Made by a program: the position numbers and the translations under genes. The notes beneath the pieces are model-generated. The model searched no databases. It was given only the letters and a program-made list of their open reading frames with translations, and had not been told where the DNA came from. A DNA stretch of 64,000 bases. It comes from Blastomyces gilchristii SLH14081. Lineage: Eukaryota; Ascomycota; Eurotiomycetes; Onygenales; Ajellomycetaceae. The stretch is taken from the NCBI RefSeq assembly GCF_000003855.2, contig NW_003101666.1:661129-725128 (forward strand), given 5' to 3'. Below are positions 23,791 to 34,986 of the stretch, in pieces; within the stretch, counting starts at the first letter, position 1; every line of letters starts with the position of its first letter.

Positions 23791-26183
23791 ATGGTCCCTG
23801 TGCACTGCAATCGAACCCTCACTGAGGTGGTGACTGGGGATCGAGATCAAACGCAGTTGGATACTGAGAAGCCGGTTAGGATATTAGCCGCTAAAAGAAA
23901 GCAGAGCAAAAGCAGCAAGAATAGAAATAAAAGAAAGGCTAAGAAGGAAGCGGCAGAGTATCAGAAGTCTATGGAAGAGCTGGCGGCATCTACTGCTACC
24001 GCTCTAATTGATCATAGCCACATATCACGGCAAGGATATCGTTACGAGCCTTTTATTGTCGGCAGCACTCAACCTCAACCGGCAAGTCAGTGGCAATTTG
24101 GGCAGGGAAGCTTCAACAGCCAGTACACGGCGGATACCGGTATGTTTATAATACTGTTGCGCTTCGCACTCATGCTTTGGTTGCTAACAGTATGCTTCGA
24201 ATCCCAGAACCTATGTCTCAAGTGAGTGGTTTTGAGGCCTACCATCCAGGTCACCCTTACCACTCCCATAGCACCGCTAGTCATTGTTCTTCCCCAAACG
24301 CCTCCATACCACCTGGTGGAATTTTTATGGGAGCGCCGGGTAGATTGGTTCCTCGAGCTACAACACCTGATCCCTACATGATTCAAAGCCATGGGATTTA
24401 TTTTGGCAGCCGTTCCGATTCCAGTTCCTCGCTCCCTTCTTCTGAGACGTACTCGGGCTACCGGGGATCACAACTGCAGATCCCTCCTTACCCGCCATCC
24501 TATCGAGGCTCCCAGTATTGCCATCTCCCTGTTTTGCAAGATCAGACCCAACCTATGCATCCTCCAGGAACATGCTGTGAGAACGGCGATGCACTTTCCC
24601 GGCCGTGCATGCGCTATTTTATGTTCCCCAACTATCCATATCACCCACTCATACCACAATATAGACCAACAGCAGAGTGCACTCAATTTGTTCCAGCTAT
24701 GCCTTTCAATGAGGCCAATGGTGCTCAGACTGGTGACAACGCCATCCGTCGAAATGGTCTACAAGAGAGCATAACAAGGGCAGAAAGAAGCTCCAATGGA
24801 GGAAGTCAAAATGTTCTTAATCCGCTGGATTTTGCTCAAGTATGTCAGCAAGGTCCCCAGCCTTGTACCGGACCAATTGTTCGTCGCGACGTTTACAGCT
24901 CCCGTTACCATTCTGACGAAGAATTAGAGCCAGTTGCAGTTCATATTCTCGAAACATTTAGATCTGGACAATATGCAGATTTTCGACTAATCCTGAATTC
25001 CTCCGCGGAACATTGCCCGCCTGTGTCCTTCCCTGTCCACTCGTTAATTGCTTCAAGAAGTCCGCATCTCAAAAAGTTGATGAAAGCAATGGATGCTGCT
25101 ACGCGCCCGAGAGAGATACACCTGGGAGCTGCAGCCTCTTTCTCTCACCCCTTTGCATTTGGTATGGCACTGCAACATTTCTATGGTGTTCCATTAATAG
25201 CTGAAGAGCAGCTAGACAATGACTTCACGCAAGCTGTTGGAAACACTAATGGGGAGGATCGGGACCAGAATTGTGGAAATGGAAGCCGCTTTCGTGAGCT
25301 GGAGAAAATGAGATTTGCTCTATGTTACGCCGCATCAGCTGCTTTCCTTGCAGAGAATAGGATTCTTCGTCGTGCTTCTCGCCTCGTCACAAATGCAATC
25401 TGCTGGAATAACTTGGAAGTCATTTTTCACTTCGGTATTTCAGCTTCCAATTTTATGATTACACCAGTTAACAGTATCCTTGGTACTGGTCGGGAAGCGG
25501 CCAGTTCTGACAAACTCCATCATAAAGCGACCTCTATACCCAACAGCAGCGAGCAGGATATGGAGAGCGATTTGGCGAATGTGGATGATCCCCGTAAATA
25601 TCCTTGCACTCTCAACTGGGAGCTCAAGGAAATATGGGGACCACAACTTCTTAATGAAGCGATTGATTTCCTCATTAAAAACTTCCCTCAAAATTTCCAG
25701 CTTGATCCTGACGTGAACTCGCGAGAGCTGCCCGACAGACTTTCCGGACAAGCACCGTCTAGGTTCTCGATCAGAGAAATTTCTTCCTCAGTGACGTTTG
25801 GAAATTTTGCCGCTGCTAACAACTGCACGTCTAGCAGAGAGGAGAGGATACTGTCAGCTATATTCCTTGCGATCCCGTTCAAAATACTTCAAAAGCTTTT
25901 CAATGCTATGAAAGTGAGCGGGATCCTCACACCGGGCCTTGTGGAGGATATTATAATTGAGCGCGAACGGCGTCGGATTCGGGCCGCCCGGACCGTCAAG
26001 AATAGGAATGATACTTCTGAATTGACAGTATCCGAGACCGATCCAATTGGCTGGCGAGAGGAGATTATGTCAGTCACTGGTGTTCAGGAGGGCAGCCCAT
26101 CCATTATCAAGACGTGGGTTGGATTCGTTGTGCCGGAGGTAATTGAGATCAAACCGAAGGAGGCATCTCGGGGGGTTCTCTAA
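23791..26183 (+). CDS. BTB/POZ-like domain protein
   Basis: Two exons, 23791-24139 and 24208-26183, give 774 residues. The 68-base intron has a GTATGT donor, a GCTAAC branch site and a CCCAG acceptor; the nearer AACAG acceptor would break the frame. The N-terminal third has a Lys/Arg-rich patch (about residues 35-55) and a long Pro/Ser/Tyr-rich disordered region. A BTB-like fold is suggested near residues 365-425: a short strand ending GQYADFRLIL, then FPVHSLIASRSPHLKKLM, the usual 'inside of the cell, keep out of the pocket' BTB pattern. A helical C-terminal half follows. BTB proteins often act as adaptors for Cul3 ligases or as dimerisation modules. The partner cannot be deduced. The assignment of the domain is moderately sure, the gene itself is sure. 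Confidence 0.85.
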
Positions 26184-26880
26184 TGTGTATTTTTTTTCGA
26201 CGGTTAATATGCCGTGATGTCGTTTTCTACATTTGAAGATGCCTTCCCTTCATTATTAGCCCCATCCCCCTCTTTTTTTCTCCCTCCCCACGTGGTAAAT
26301 GTTGAGGTGCTTAACAGGACTGTTAAGCCGCTTGGTTCTGTGCGGGTTCGGCCTTTCAGTGCACGGGAGTTTGCTTGTTTCCTTCTCTCTTTTTCCGAGG
26401 TTCTCCTTTATTTTTCCTTTTGGTCTTGACCAGATACGCCCTTCGTCCTCTGCACCCACCGGATTCCCATATATCTTTCTTTCCCGTCCGAATATAAAAT
26501 TACTACCACACCCACTAATCTTTGTTCCCAAGGGCCAGCTCGTCTCCCGTTTCCTGTCTATGGATTAGATACCCCTTATTTCGCCCTTATTTCGAGATCT
26601 TTGATCTAGGTTCTTGGGCCGCACATGCGCATATTTCTTTTCTCAATTTTTCTGGTGTTTTTGGTCCCGTTATTCTTTCTCCCCGTTGTTCACCTTTTTG
26701 CACTCACTTCAATTTATGACACGTAGGATGACTAGTATCGATGAACCTGATGTTTTTTCTGTCCGTTTTGTTCATTTGTCTTTGGATTTACCTCGTATTC
26801 CGTCTCTCGGGCGGTTTCTTTGGAGTGGGAAAAAAGGGGTTTAGCAGTTTGGCAGGGTTCCTTGTCCTTTTTTATAGAGT
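26184..26880. other. Convergent intergenic region, no gene seen
   Basis: T-rich sequence between the BTB gene and the small minus-strand candidate. A GGTTCGATTC word at 26,894 recalls a tRNA T-loop, but no acceptor stem or A box accompanies it. Confidence 0.4.
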
Positions 26881-27376
26881 TCAAGCGGCGAGGGTTCGAT
26901 TCAGAGACAGACCAAGTTGTTTCCTCCAAAATTTATGCTCCTTTCCAACTGAAGAAGAAGAACAGAAAATAAAACAACCAACAAGTATCATTATTACACG
27001 CGAAGCCCGGCCTCACTAGAACGAGAGTGGTTGAATGAACAGTCGCAATCTTTATACCTGATCCTTGTATATTTATGATCTCAACTACAACGTTATTTGA
27101 CTGTAGTATAGAATCCCAGTTTCGCTTGCCAACTCGCCTAGCTCCCAGAACAACATCATCAATATCCGACAGCTGAATGCTATGCCATGGTGGCGGGATA
27201 TCCAAATAACCGACTTCTTCGCCATCGTATAGGCAAAGAACGCTCTCTTTCTTCCGAGGCGTCCACAAGGTTGGTTTAGAGTTGGATAGCCCTGACACAT
27301 CTGACATCATATCGGGACCACAGGATACGCCGGTGATGTCACGGTGCTTGACGGTTTGGCTATTTGCCTGTGCCAT
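26881..27376 (-). CDS. Small hypothetical protein, two exons (candidate)
   Basis: On the minus strand, ATG at 27376 opens exon 1 (27376-27058). A GTATAA donor and a strong polypyrimidine CTTCTTCTTCAG acceptor lead to exon 2 (26948-26881). The joined frame is exact and gives 128 residues. The protein has no signal peptide or membrane segment. It contains a LYDGEEVGYLDIPPPW stretch, a basic ARRVGKR patch and a C-terminal basic tail GKEHKFWRKQLGL. Without splicing the frame would end in a Phe-rich artefact, which supports the intron. It is divergent to myo-inositol oxygenase, 434 bases apart, so the two may share control. I recognise no family; it could still be a chance frame. Confidence 0.45.
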
Positions 27377-27810
27377 GGCATGCCATACATATTCTTGAGG
27401 TATGAGTGGCACTTTACCTAGTTAAACCCGGGAGGAAGGAGAAAATGGCGGTTTAAAAGCTTCTTTTTTCCTTTTCATACATGACTTTCTTCCCCGGATC
27501 CCTGGACGACATTCCAGCCATCATCCTGTGATTTACACTGATTGCCTCCACAAAATTGGAGTTTCCAGGTTCCAGTTTAATCATGAAAGCTTGGTGTTAA
27601 CATAAAGGGCGAGTTCTCGACCTTCAACTCGCTCTCAGTGGTTTATATTCTGTCGGTATAAAGGGGTAGTGATCCGCTTCCAGGAGCGTCATTCTTATCA
27701 TTTTCTTGAGAATCGTTTGGATTAGTTTATTTTGCTTTCTTCCCGCTTGCGCAGTTAACTTGATTTAAAGGCAACTTGCTTGTATATTTATCCCTTAATA
27801 CCCATCTGTC
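27377..27810. promoter_or_regulatory. Divergent promoter region before myo-inositol oxygenase
   Basis: It lies between the candidate minus-strand gene and MIOX. A TATAAAG word occurs at 27,657 about 150 bases before the MIOX start, and the last 130 bases are T/C-rich, as in fungal leaders. Confidence 0.4.
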
Positions 27811-28843
27811 ATGAGACCACCGAAGGCCATCATCTCTGTTCCCTTGAAACGGAAGGATGGTTTAGCTCTCGAAGAGCTGTCTGACAATATTGATGCAGTC
27901 AATGCTCTCAACGCCACTTTGAAGAAAGAAAAGGGGTTATACGATGAGTCCGAATTTGACAAAGAAAAAGACAAATCCCGCTTCCGCCAATACGAACTCG
28001 CCTGTGAAAAAGTGAAGCAGTTCTACCTCGAGCAGCATGAGAAGCAGACGGTCGCCTACAACCTCAAGGCCCGCAATAATTTCCGCGCAAAGACCCGTGC
28101 TTACATGGGCATATGGGACGCTATCGAAAAACTAAACACCCTCATTGACGACTCTGACCCTGACACCTCCCTCACACAGATTGAGCACCTGCTCCAGGCC
28201 GCCGAGGCCATCCGGCGTGATGGCAAGCCGCGCTGGATGCAGCTGACCGGCCTCATCCATGACCTTGGCAAGCTGCTCTATTTCTTCGACGCCCAGGGCC
28301 AGTGGGATGTAGTCGGCGACACGTTCCCCGTCGGCTGCGCCTTTGATGATCGCATCATATACACGTCCGAGTCCTTCAAGAAGAACCCAGACTACGGCCA
28401 TGAAATCTACGGGACAAAATATGGTATATACAGCCCCGGTTGCGGGATGGATAATGTCATCCTGTCCTGGGGCCATGACGAATATCTATACAACGTTGTC
28501 AAGGACCAGTCGCTGCTCCCGCCTGAAGCGCTGGCGATTATCCGGTACCATTCCTTTTATGCCTGGCATACCTCGGGCGCGTATATGGAGCTCATGGATG
28601 AGCATGATAAGGATATGCTTGAGGCTGTGAGGGCGTTTAATCCGTATGATCTGTATAGCAAGACTGATGATATTCCGAATACAGAGGAATTGAAGGTAAG
28701 TAGTAGCATCTATAACCCGTTTTTCGCTTCTGGAAGGCGGTTGCGCGTGGGGTTTTATTTATAGGCTGTTCTAATCTGGGAGATAGCCATATTACCTCGA
28801 GCTCATTGACGAGTTCTTCCCCCAGAAAATAATCAGGTGGTAG
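27811..28843 (+). CDS. MIOX: Inositol oxygenase (myo-inositol to D-glucuronate)
   Basis: Two exons, 27811-28695 and 28787-28843, encode 313 residues. The last exon adds only PYYLELIDEFFPQKIIRW, the family's conserved C-terminus. The enzyme is a di-iron HD-fold oxygenase that cleaves myo-inositol with O2 to D-glucuronate, in the cytosol. All six expected metal ligands are visible: His126 (IEHLLQAAE), His150-Asp151 (LIHDLGK), His222 (WGHDEYLY), His247 (RYHSFYAWH) and Asp280 (FNPYDLY). The length matches the family. The GTAAGT donor and GATAG acceptor are clear. If the intron were retained, the protein would end after 22 different residues and lose its native tail. Its role is probably inositol use as a carbon source. 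Confidence 0.96.
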
Positions 28844-29770
28844 GGCTAGTTTCCATTTGGTAGCTTTTCCCTTTCTCCATCTGTTTTATGGCTCCGGAGG
28901 TGTTAATTTTAGTTTTGTATGAGAATACGTCGTAACGCTGTTTTCATACTCCGTGCCTGAATTCGCATGATGAACGACATGATAAGTTTGCCTGCAGCAT
29001 TGGAGTGGAACTCTGGGTTGTTTATGGCCCCCGTTGTTTCGTATCTCATTGATATTAGTTAGGCATTTTGTGGGATACACGCACTCTGATCCGCGCTCCA
29101 TATTTTTCCACGCTATCGTTTGAGATATCTAGGAATTGTCGAGCGCCAGTGCAGGGCTAGCTTTATGTTACTTTTGTATCTGTTGGTCTGGACCGCAAAT
29201 AGCTAGCTAACAGACACAAAATATCCATCATCTGATCGATATCGATTAAAATTTGCCCCCTCCGCACTTATCCTGGTCCTTTCTGAGGGTCCCTGGTTTA
29301 TTGTTGTCTGCTTATTTTGGCAATTAGGACAACGAAAAACCTTATATCCCAGCGGTCATATGTGGGGACACCTGAGGCGTAAACAAAAAAATTGCTGATG
29401 CACATGATTGAAGGCTGAGAGGTAATCCACGGTGAGAAGAGGATCTGACTCAGTCAAACTTTAACTAATATGATAGATTTATTATGGAATTATGACAGGC
29501 CTGCAAACTCTTGTTTCAGCTGGCTTTTGTAACATCTTTGGTCTAGGCTTGTAGGACAGGAGGCAAGGCAAAAGCATAAAATGACCGGCTGTGTTTCATC
29601 GACTCTCAAAAATACCCAACATTAGAAAACTCAAAATAGGACCAGCTGACAGAACCAACATACTTTGGCCCACCACTTTGGAAACCCCAGAGCCACCACT
29701 AGTAGGACCTTGTTTGGCTTCCGTTTATTTCATGAAACATGACGATATACGAGGAGAGCGTCGTCAATGG
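28844..29770. other. Convergent intergenic region, no gene seen
   Basis: AT-rich 3' flanks of MIOX and of the methyltransferase. Nothing coding was recognised. The open frame at 29,591-29,908 on the plus strand overlaps the methyltransferase's last exon and is taken as its shadow. Confidence 0.4.
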
Positions 29771-31019
29771 TCACTGACCAATGGCCCTCATCCTGAATGC
29801 GAGGATTTTGGGAATTTCGGTGACATACCGCAAAGATCTTGGATCAAGCTTCTGGCTGGCGTTGTATTCCGCATCGAAATTCGGTTCCTCAAATGCATCG
29901 AGGACTAATCCAGCGCGGAGAAAAGGGGATAAAATCTCGTGCATGGGGCGGTGGAAAGTGTACTTCAGGCATTCGCCGGGTTTTTGCCCATGATTAGCAC
30001 AGAGATAAATGATAGAAGTATATCCTCATCAGCAGAAGTGATAACTGGTTTTCACTTTACAAAGCCCATAGTAATATAATACGCAATATGTACCTGATAA
30101 GAAGGTTGGCCCTTCAGCGCTTCTGCCTTGATGGGCTCCGGGGCATGGAGATATCTGGTTATCTTAAGGCTGATATGCTCCTCCTCCCGTCCTGTTTCCC
30201 GGCTATCCGCGTACTCGATCACACGCGTGGATCCGGCCGTTATGAAGGGATGGAGGAGCGTCGCAACAAATCTAGCAGTTGAGTCACACACAAGGCACGC
30301 AGAGAGAAAAAGCAAATTCTGGAACAGCGCTCTACTCTTCCCTATAACACCCTCCCACCCTTTCACTCCTGCTCATAAGATCTCCAGTTTCCCGAGAAAA
30401 GAAACAGGCTACACCTACCGTCCAGTGTTTTGTTTTAGTAGCTTTGGTAGAGCAGCTGCTAATGGTTCAAGGGTAGGGATATCCATGATGGCCATATTCA
30501 TTATGACGATATCGAATGGACCCTCCTATCCACGTAGAACGCGAAAACAACATTTCCGTTAGTTCAATATCGCCAGTTCAATCGAAAAGGGACGCGGTTG
30601 TTGGGATGGACATAGTAGGACAAATATCAGGAAAGAACATGTCCTACTTCCGCTATCTCCCTCGCTATGAATTTCTCAAAGTCTTCCGTTCTTGTTGCAT
30701 CCAAAACCTGGTAAGATATTGAGTTGATATTTTCTCCATTAGTATACACGCCTCTGCGTCTCGCATGATCGGTCATGGCCCTGCTGCCGTCTGTCGCAAT
30801 AACGCGAGCACCCTCGGACGCCAGCCAGCGCGCGACAAGCCCATTTCCTGTCGCAAGGTCCAACGCCCTGTCGCCAGGTTTCACAGCTGCCATGCGCTCG
30901 AGGGCGGGGAGCTCTACGACTCTGTAATAATCGTTGCCTTCATCGCCCATTCCCTGGTCCCAGAAGCTGGCATTGTCCTCCCACGCTGCGAGCGCTTCTG
31001 CATTGATTGGGTTCGTCAT
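29771..31019 (-). CDS. Class I SAM-dependent methyltransferase
   Basis: Four minus-strand exons, 31019-30648, 30525-30419, 30271-30094 and 29962-29771, give 282 residues in one frame. Motif I (ALDLATGNG, residues 53-61) binds S-adenosylmethionine, with the following acidic ATDGS loop at 75-79. Exon 2 supplies FDIVIMNMAIMDIP, the post-II strand and substrate side. Exon 3 has the ADSRETGREE and KITRYLHAPEP segments typical of small-molecule methyltransferases of this fungal group. Exon 4 gives FHRPMHEILSPFLRAGL and a C-terminal RSLRYVTEIPKILAFRMR strand. The exon 2 acceptor has two tandem AGs three bases apart. It is divergent to a Zn2Cys6 factor, 435 bases away. Substrate unknown; secondary metabolism is possible but only inferred. 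Confidence 0.88.
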
Positions 31020-31454
31020 GCTGCACAGTGTGTGGATTCCAGATGCTGGGAAAGTCAGGGCCTTGTAATTTGTAGTCTTATGTTTACCCGGTTTGGAGAC
31101 GACAGAACGGAGTCGATGCTACACAAGGAGTTGGCATCGGGCTGTGTGAGTCGGCTCGGAAAAATTTCACTAGCTAGGCTAGTTATGATAGTAAACTAGA
31201 AGTAACGTTAGTCCGCTCCACGGCAATTGGCGAAGAGCAGCCGAAAAACATACCTTCAAACTCCGCCTTGTAATAATTCCGCCCATTTCTTCGGACCTGT
31301 TCTGTTGCTGAAGACGGATTACATTGGTTCGCGATCTCAGAGATACCACGTGATTAATTTGCACTCCCGTTCAGGACTTCATAATTCCCACGATTCAATC
31401 CACGCACAGGTAACGGACGTAATTATTAAGGGACATTTTGCAGTATTATTCTCT
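31020..31454. promoter_or_regulatory. Shared divergent promoter, methyltransferase and Zn2Cys6 factor
   Basis: The 435-base spacer between two head-to-head genes has a CACGTG E-box at 31,347-31,352, a site that bHLH factors usually bind. No other ordered motif was recognised. Confidence 0.45.
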
Positions 31455-33689
31455 ATGACAAATTATGGACAGTTGCACCGCACGCCTCGCGAACGGCAGG
31501 GGGCCAAAGCTTGTACAAACTGCCATAATAAAAAGGTATGACCCAGTTGAGCAATGTATTGATTAAATTGTAGTTAAATGATATACTAGATTCGTTGCGA
31601 TTTACCGACTGCCAATGGAGCATGTTCGAATTGTCAGAGCCTAAATCAGGAATGCAAGTGGGTATATCCAAATAGTTATTTCTTCTACGAGCCGCTGATA
31701 GTGTAGACCACATATTCGAAAGAGGCGACGAAGAGTGGACTCTTCAGAGGGTCGTCGCATTGCACCCCAGAGAGCGCCTGTGGCGTCGTTGGCCTCTATA
31801 TATCCTGCCAAATCACCCGCTCAAACAATGGAAACTCCATTAGTTGATTCTACCGATTCTTCTACCAAGCCACCCAAGCCAAAGGAATCGCGGGCAGCCA
31901 GCTATGCAAGCCCGCCGACGAGTTATCTTGGCAGAAGCGAGTATATTTCCAGCATCGTGCCCATTGATGAGGAAGATGCACGGAAATACCATGTCGAACA
32001 TGACTCTGCTGCCCCTTCTGAAGCTTATCAAAAGTTCCTCCATGAACTTCGGGCTTTCGATCTTCCACCCCGTTCGGTGCGGGATAGCTTGATTACAAAT
32101 TTCCTAGAAAGATGTCACCCCTGGATGCCCATAGTGGACAATATAGCTATAGATCGTGATGACACTCCTGAGACATCTCTGCTGCTTTTGCAAGCTATAT
32201 TCGTTGCTGGAAGCAAAGTTTCTACAGCGCCAAACGCCCAATGTCTCGGGGAGGAGTTTTATCGCCGTGCCAAGGCTCTGTACTACTCTGATTTTGAAAA
32301 GGATCCGTTGGTAGTGATTCAAGCCATATGTCTCTTACAGTGGTGGAATCCCAGTGGTGCGGAACATATCTCACGGGATGCGAGCACGTTTTGGCTTCAC
32401 ATGGGTGTTGCTCTAGCTCATCAGATCGGGCTTCATCGTGACCCATCACCAAGTCAGCCGAATGCTGGTTTTCGTCGACGATTATGGTGGACGCTTTTTG
32501 TATGGCCTTCATTCAATATTTTGCGCTTGTATGTTGTTTTAGTTACTAATGTATGTTTTAGACCCGAGACTGCATGATATCAGCAAGCCATGGCCGCCCA
32601 AGAGCCATTTCAAAAAAGGACTTTGACGTTCGTCCTCCAACGTTGGAAGATTTCCCAGGTGACAAAGAAGATGCACGCCTCTTCATGACATATGTGGAAA
32701 TATCAGCTATACTTGGGGACCTCACGGAGCACTCCTTCCGTGGGACTCTGGGACGTTCGAGTCGTACGTCTATTGAACATAGACTCTTCTGTTGGATGAG
32801 TGAGCTCCCAGCACAGTTTCACTTGCATGATCGAAGAACAGGTCGACTCTGTCCATATAATTTCAAAGCACGACAATTGCATATTCCCTATTTCACGGCG
32901 CTTTCAATATTATTTCGACCCACTGTTATGGATACTCCTCCCTCTGTTGCTCCGGTTTTGTCCTCTTCATTTGTCGTGGGAATTTATGAAGAGTTTCTAG
33001 CTCGAGGGGAGATACCCCTTCTTGCGCCTGTATTTATATTTCACCTGCTTGCCGCTGCTCTTGCCGAAGTAGCATGCCACAATTATCCTTTGCTTTGGGC
33101 CAAAACCGAAAAGGAGTTTAAAGTTATAAACCAAGCGTTGGACGAATTTTCACACAGATTCCCATCAGCACTTGGCGCCCAGAGGGTTGTCAAAGGCGTG
33201 ACAGCAGCGGTTCAGAAACAGCAGTCTCAACGACCCTCCTTCGAGCTCTCCGTTTCAGAAAAGCAGTTCCAATTTTTTGACTTTTTCGGGCCCGACCTTT
33301 GCTCGAAATGGGATCTTGTGTATGGACTCAGATACGATTCCCAGCGGAAGAACGAGATTTCTTACGATATGCTGCGTTATCCATCCGCCCCTGCCCGTAT
33401 GTCAAACGATGCCAACGAGATCAATTTGAACACAAATGGCTTTACTGCCTCACGATCGTTTAACCTACAAGATCAAAAGAATTCATCTTCCACCATTGCG
33501 CCTTCACCACAACCACTAGCCGGGAACGAATCCGGGTTTATAGCGGTCGAAGATTTACGACCATTGTCGACAGACCCGTCGGGCCTTCCGTTCTCAACTA
33601 GCAGTTTAATTGATCCAGTGGGGAACTGGATGCTGAACGATTGGATGACAGATTTGACATATTGGGATTCCATACCGAATGACCCGTAG
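31455..33689 (+). CDS. Zn2Cys6 fungal transcription factor
   Basis: Four exons, 31455-31535, 31590-31657, 31707-32499 and 32562-33689, encode 689 residues. The binuclear zinc cluster is split by an intron: Cys20, 23, 30, 39, 42 and 49 follow CX2CX6CX8CX2CX6C. A basic RKRRRR linker comes right after it and is likely the nuclear signal. A fungal-specific middle homology domain follows (LITNFLERCHPWMPIVD near residues 165-180; RRLWWTLFTRD across the third intron; then ASHGRPRAI). The tail is less ordered and acidic. It probably binds CGG-type half-sites and may control the adjacent methyltransferase, with which it shares a promoter. Introns of 49-62 bases are typical. Targets cannot be read from sequence. 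Confidence 0.9.
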
Positions 33690-34986
33690 CCGATTTTAAT
33701 CTATACTTTAGGAAATACGCTCCTTTTTAATCCCACACCGGCCGCTGCGACAGCGAGGAATATACATATGGAAGGGTTCCATATTTGCTCTCGACAATAA
33801 ATTCGCTCCACCTACCTAGGCCTCTGCCCTTGAGAGGTTGGCTATTTCGACTTAGACATTGGGGTCAATGGCCTCTTGGTTACGGTGCTCTCCACCATAT
33901 ATCGTCCTATGGCGAATGGACGATGATGTAGGATAAGGTGGTAACAGATCCGAAATAAATTTGGTAAGCTAGGCGTCCGTTTGCTCAACCACCTTTCTCC
34001 CAGCACCCCGACCCCTAATTTTTGTCCATTACTAACTTTGGCTGTGTTGCCTATATTAATAGATATACCCATAAATTCGCAGAAACCTTGGACAGAATTC
34101 TCCACTTTTACATTGACTACGGCTTTTCGCACTTTGTTCGCCAGTCCTTAGCCTGGCTACTGATGCTATCGCAACATGGCAGGAAGCTGGGATGGCAGCC
34201 ATTTTTATTTCCCTGCCTTAGCAGTACATTTGTTACCGCCAGAAGATCCCAAAAGATCCACTAAGCCGAATGCTAGTATGTTGGCATCACGTAAAGGAGC
34301 GAATTTCAGTTGTCGCAGATCCCATCCTGCGCAATGAGGACCATACATATCCCGTGCCGTGTAATTCGCGTGTGGCAATATAAGGTGCTATAGGTTGGAT
34401 GGATGCGGTTAAATGCCGCTTTCAACTTCCTAGGACTGCTTTGCACTCCTCGGAACGAAGTATATAATGATAATAGGTTCAGCCCCTTGATTATCCGTGC
34501 TGCTTATTCTGCAAGAAGGCGCCCGTCGTATTTTGCATAGGCAGATTTCCAACATGTCTGGAACGCCTGAAAATATGAAAGAATATTTCATGGATAAGGC
34601 CTGAGTAGAAATATATATCATACGAACCTTACATGACACGGACCTGGGAGGCAAAAGGGATTGCGCTAAAATTTAGTCGTCGATCCAATGTTAGCCCTGA
34701 CTGACGACGACCAATTCATTTCACAATGTATCTCTATATTATTGATTTAGTGCTCTGTAGAGAATAGATATGTTTGTTGATTTTAGCGCCAAGACTCTCC
34801 CAGCTCAGCCGAGGTTATTTAAGCTCACGACCCTCGTCAAACTCCGGATATTTTGCTTGACAGAGCTATCCGGGGATTCCTTGGAAGTTCTCACCAGCAA
34901 CTGTTAACCCCGTCTGTCTGTCAGCACTTTGGAGGTGTAGCTGGGGGTATGCATCATATACAACCAAACATTCCTGGCACTTAATA
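33690..34986. other. Intergenic region, no gene seen
   Basis: About 1.3 kb with only short frames lacking motifs. The last 200 bases are the likely promoter of the TMEM135-like gene. I see no repeat or RNA gene. Confidence 0.4.

Noticed and set aside
26889..26905. A tRNA T-loop-like word GGTTCGATTC
   Set aside because: There is no matching A box, anticodon arm or acceptor stem around it. It lies in the last exon of the small candidate gene.
29591..29908. A 105-codon plus-strand frame
   Set aside because: It overlaps the methyltransferase's last exon, whose sequence matches the family on the minus strand.
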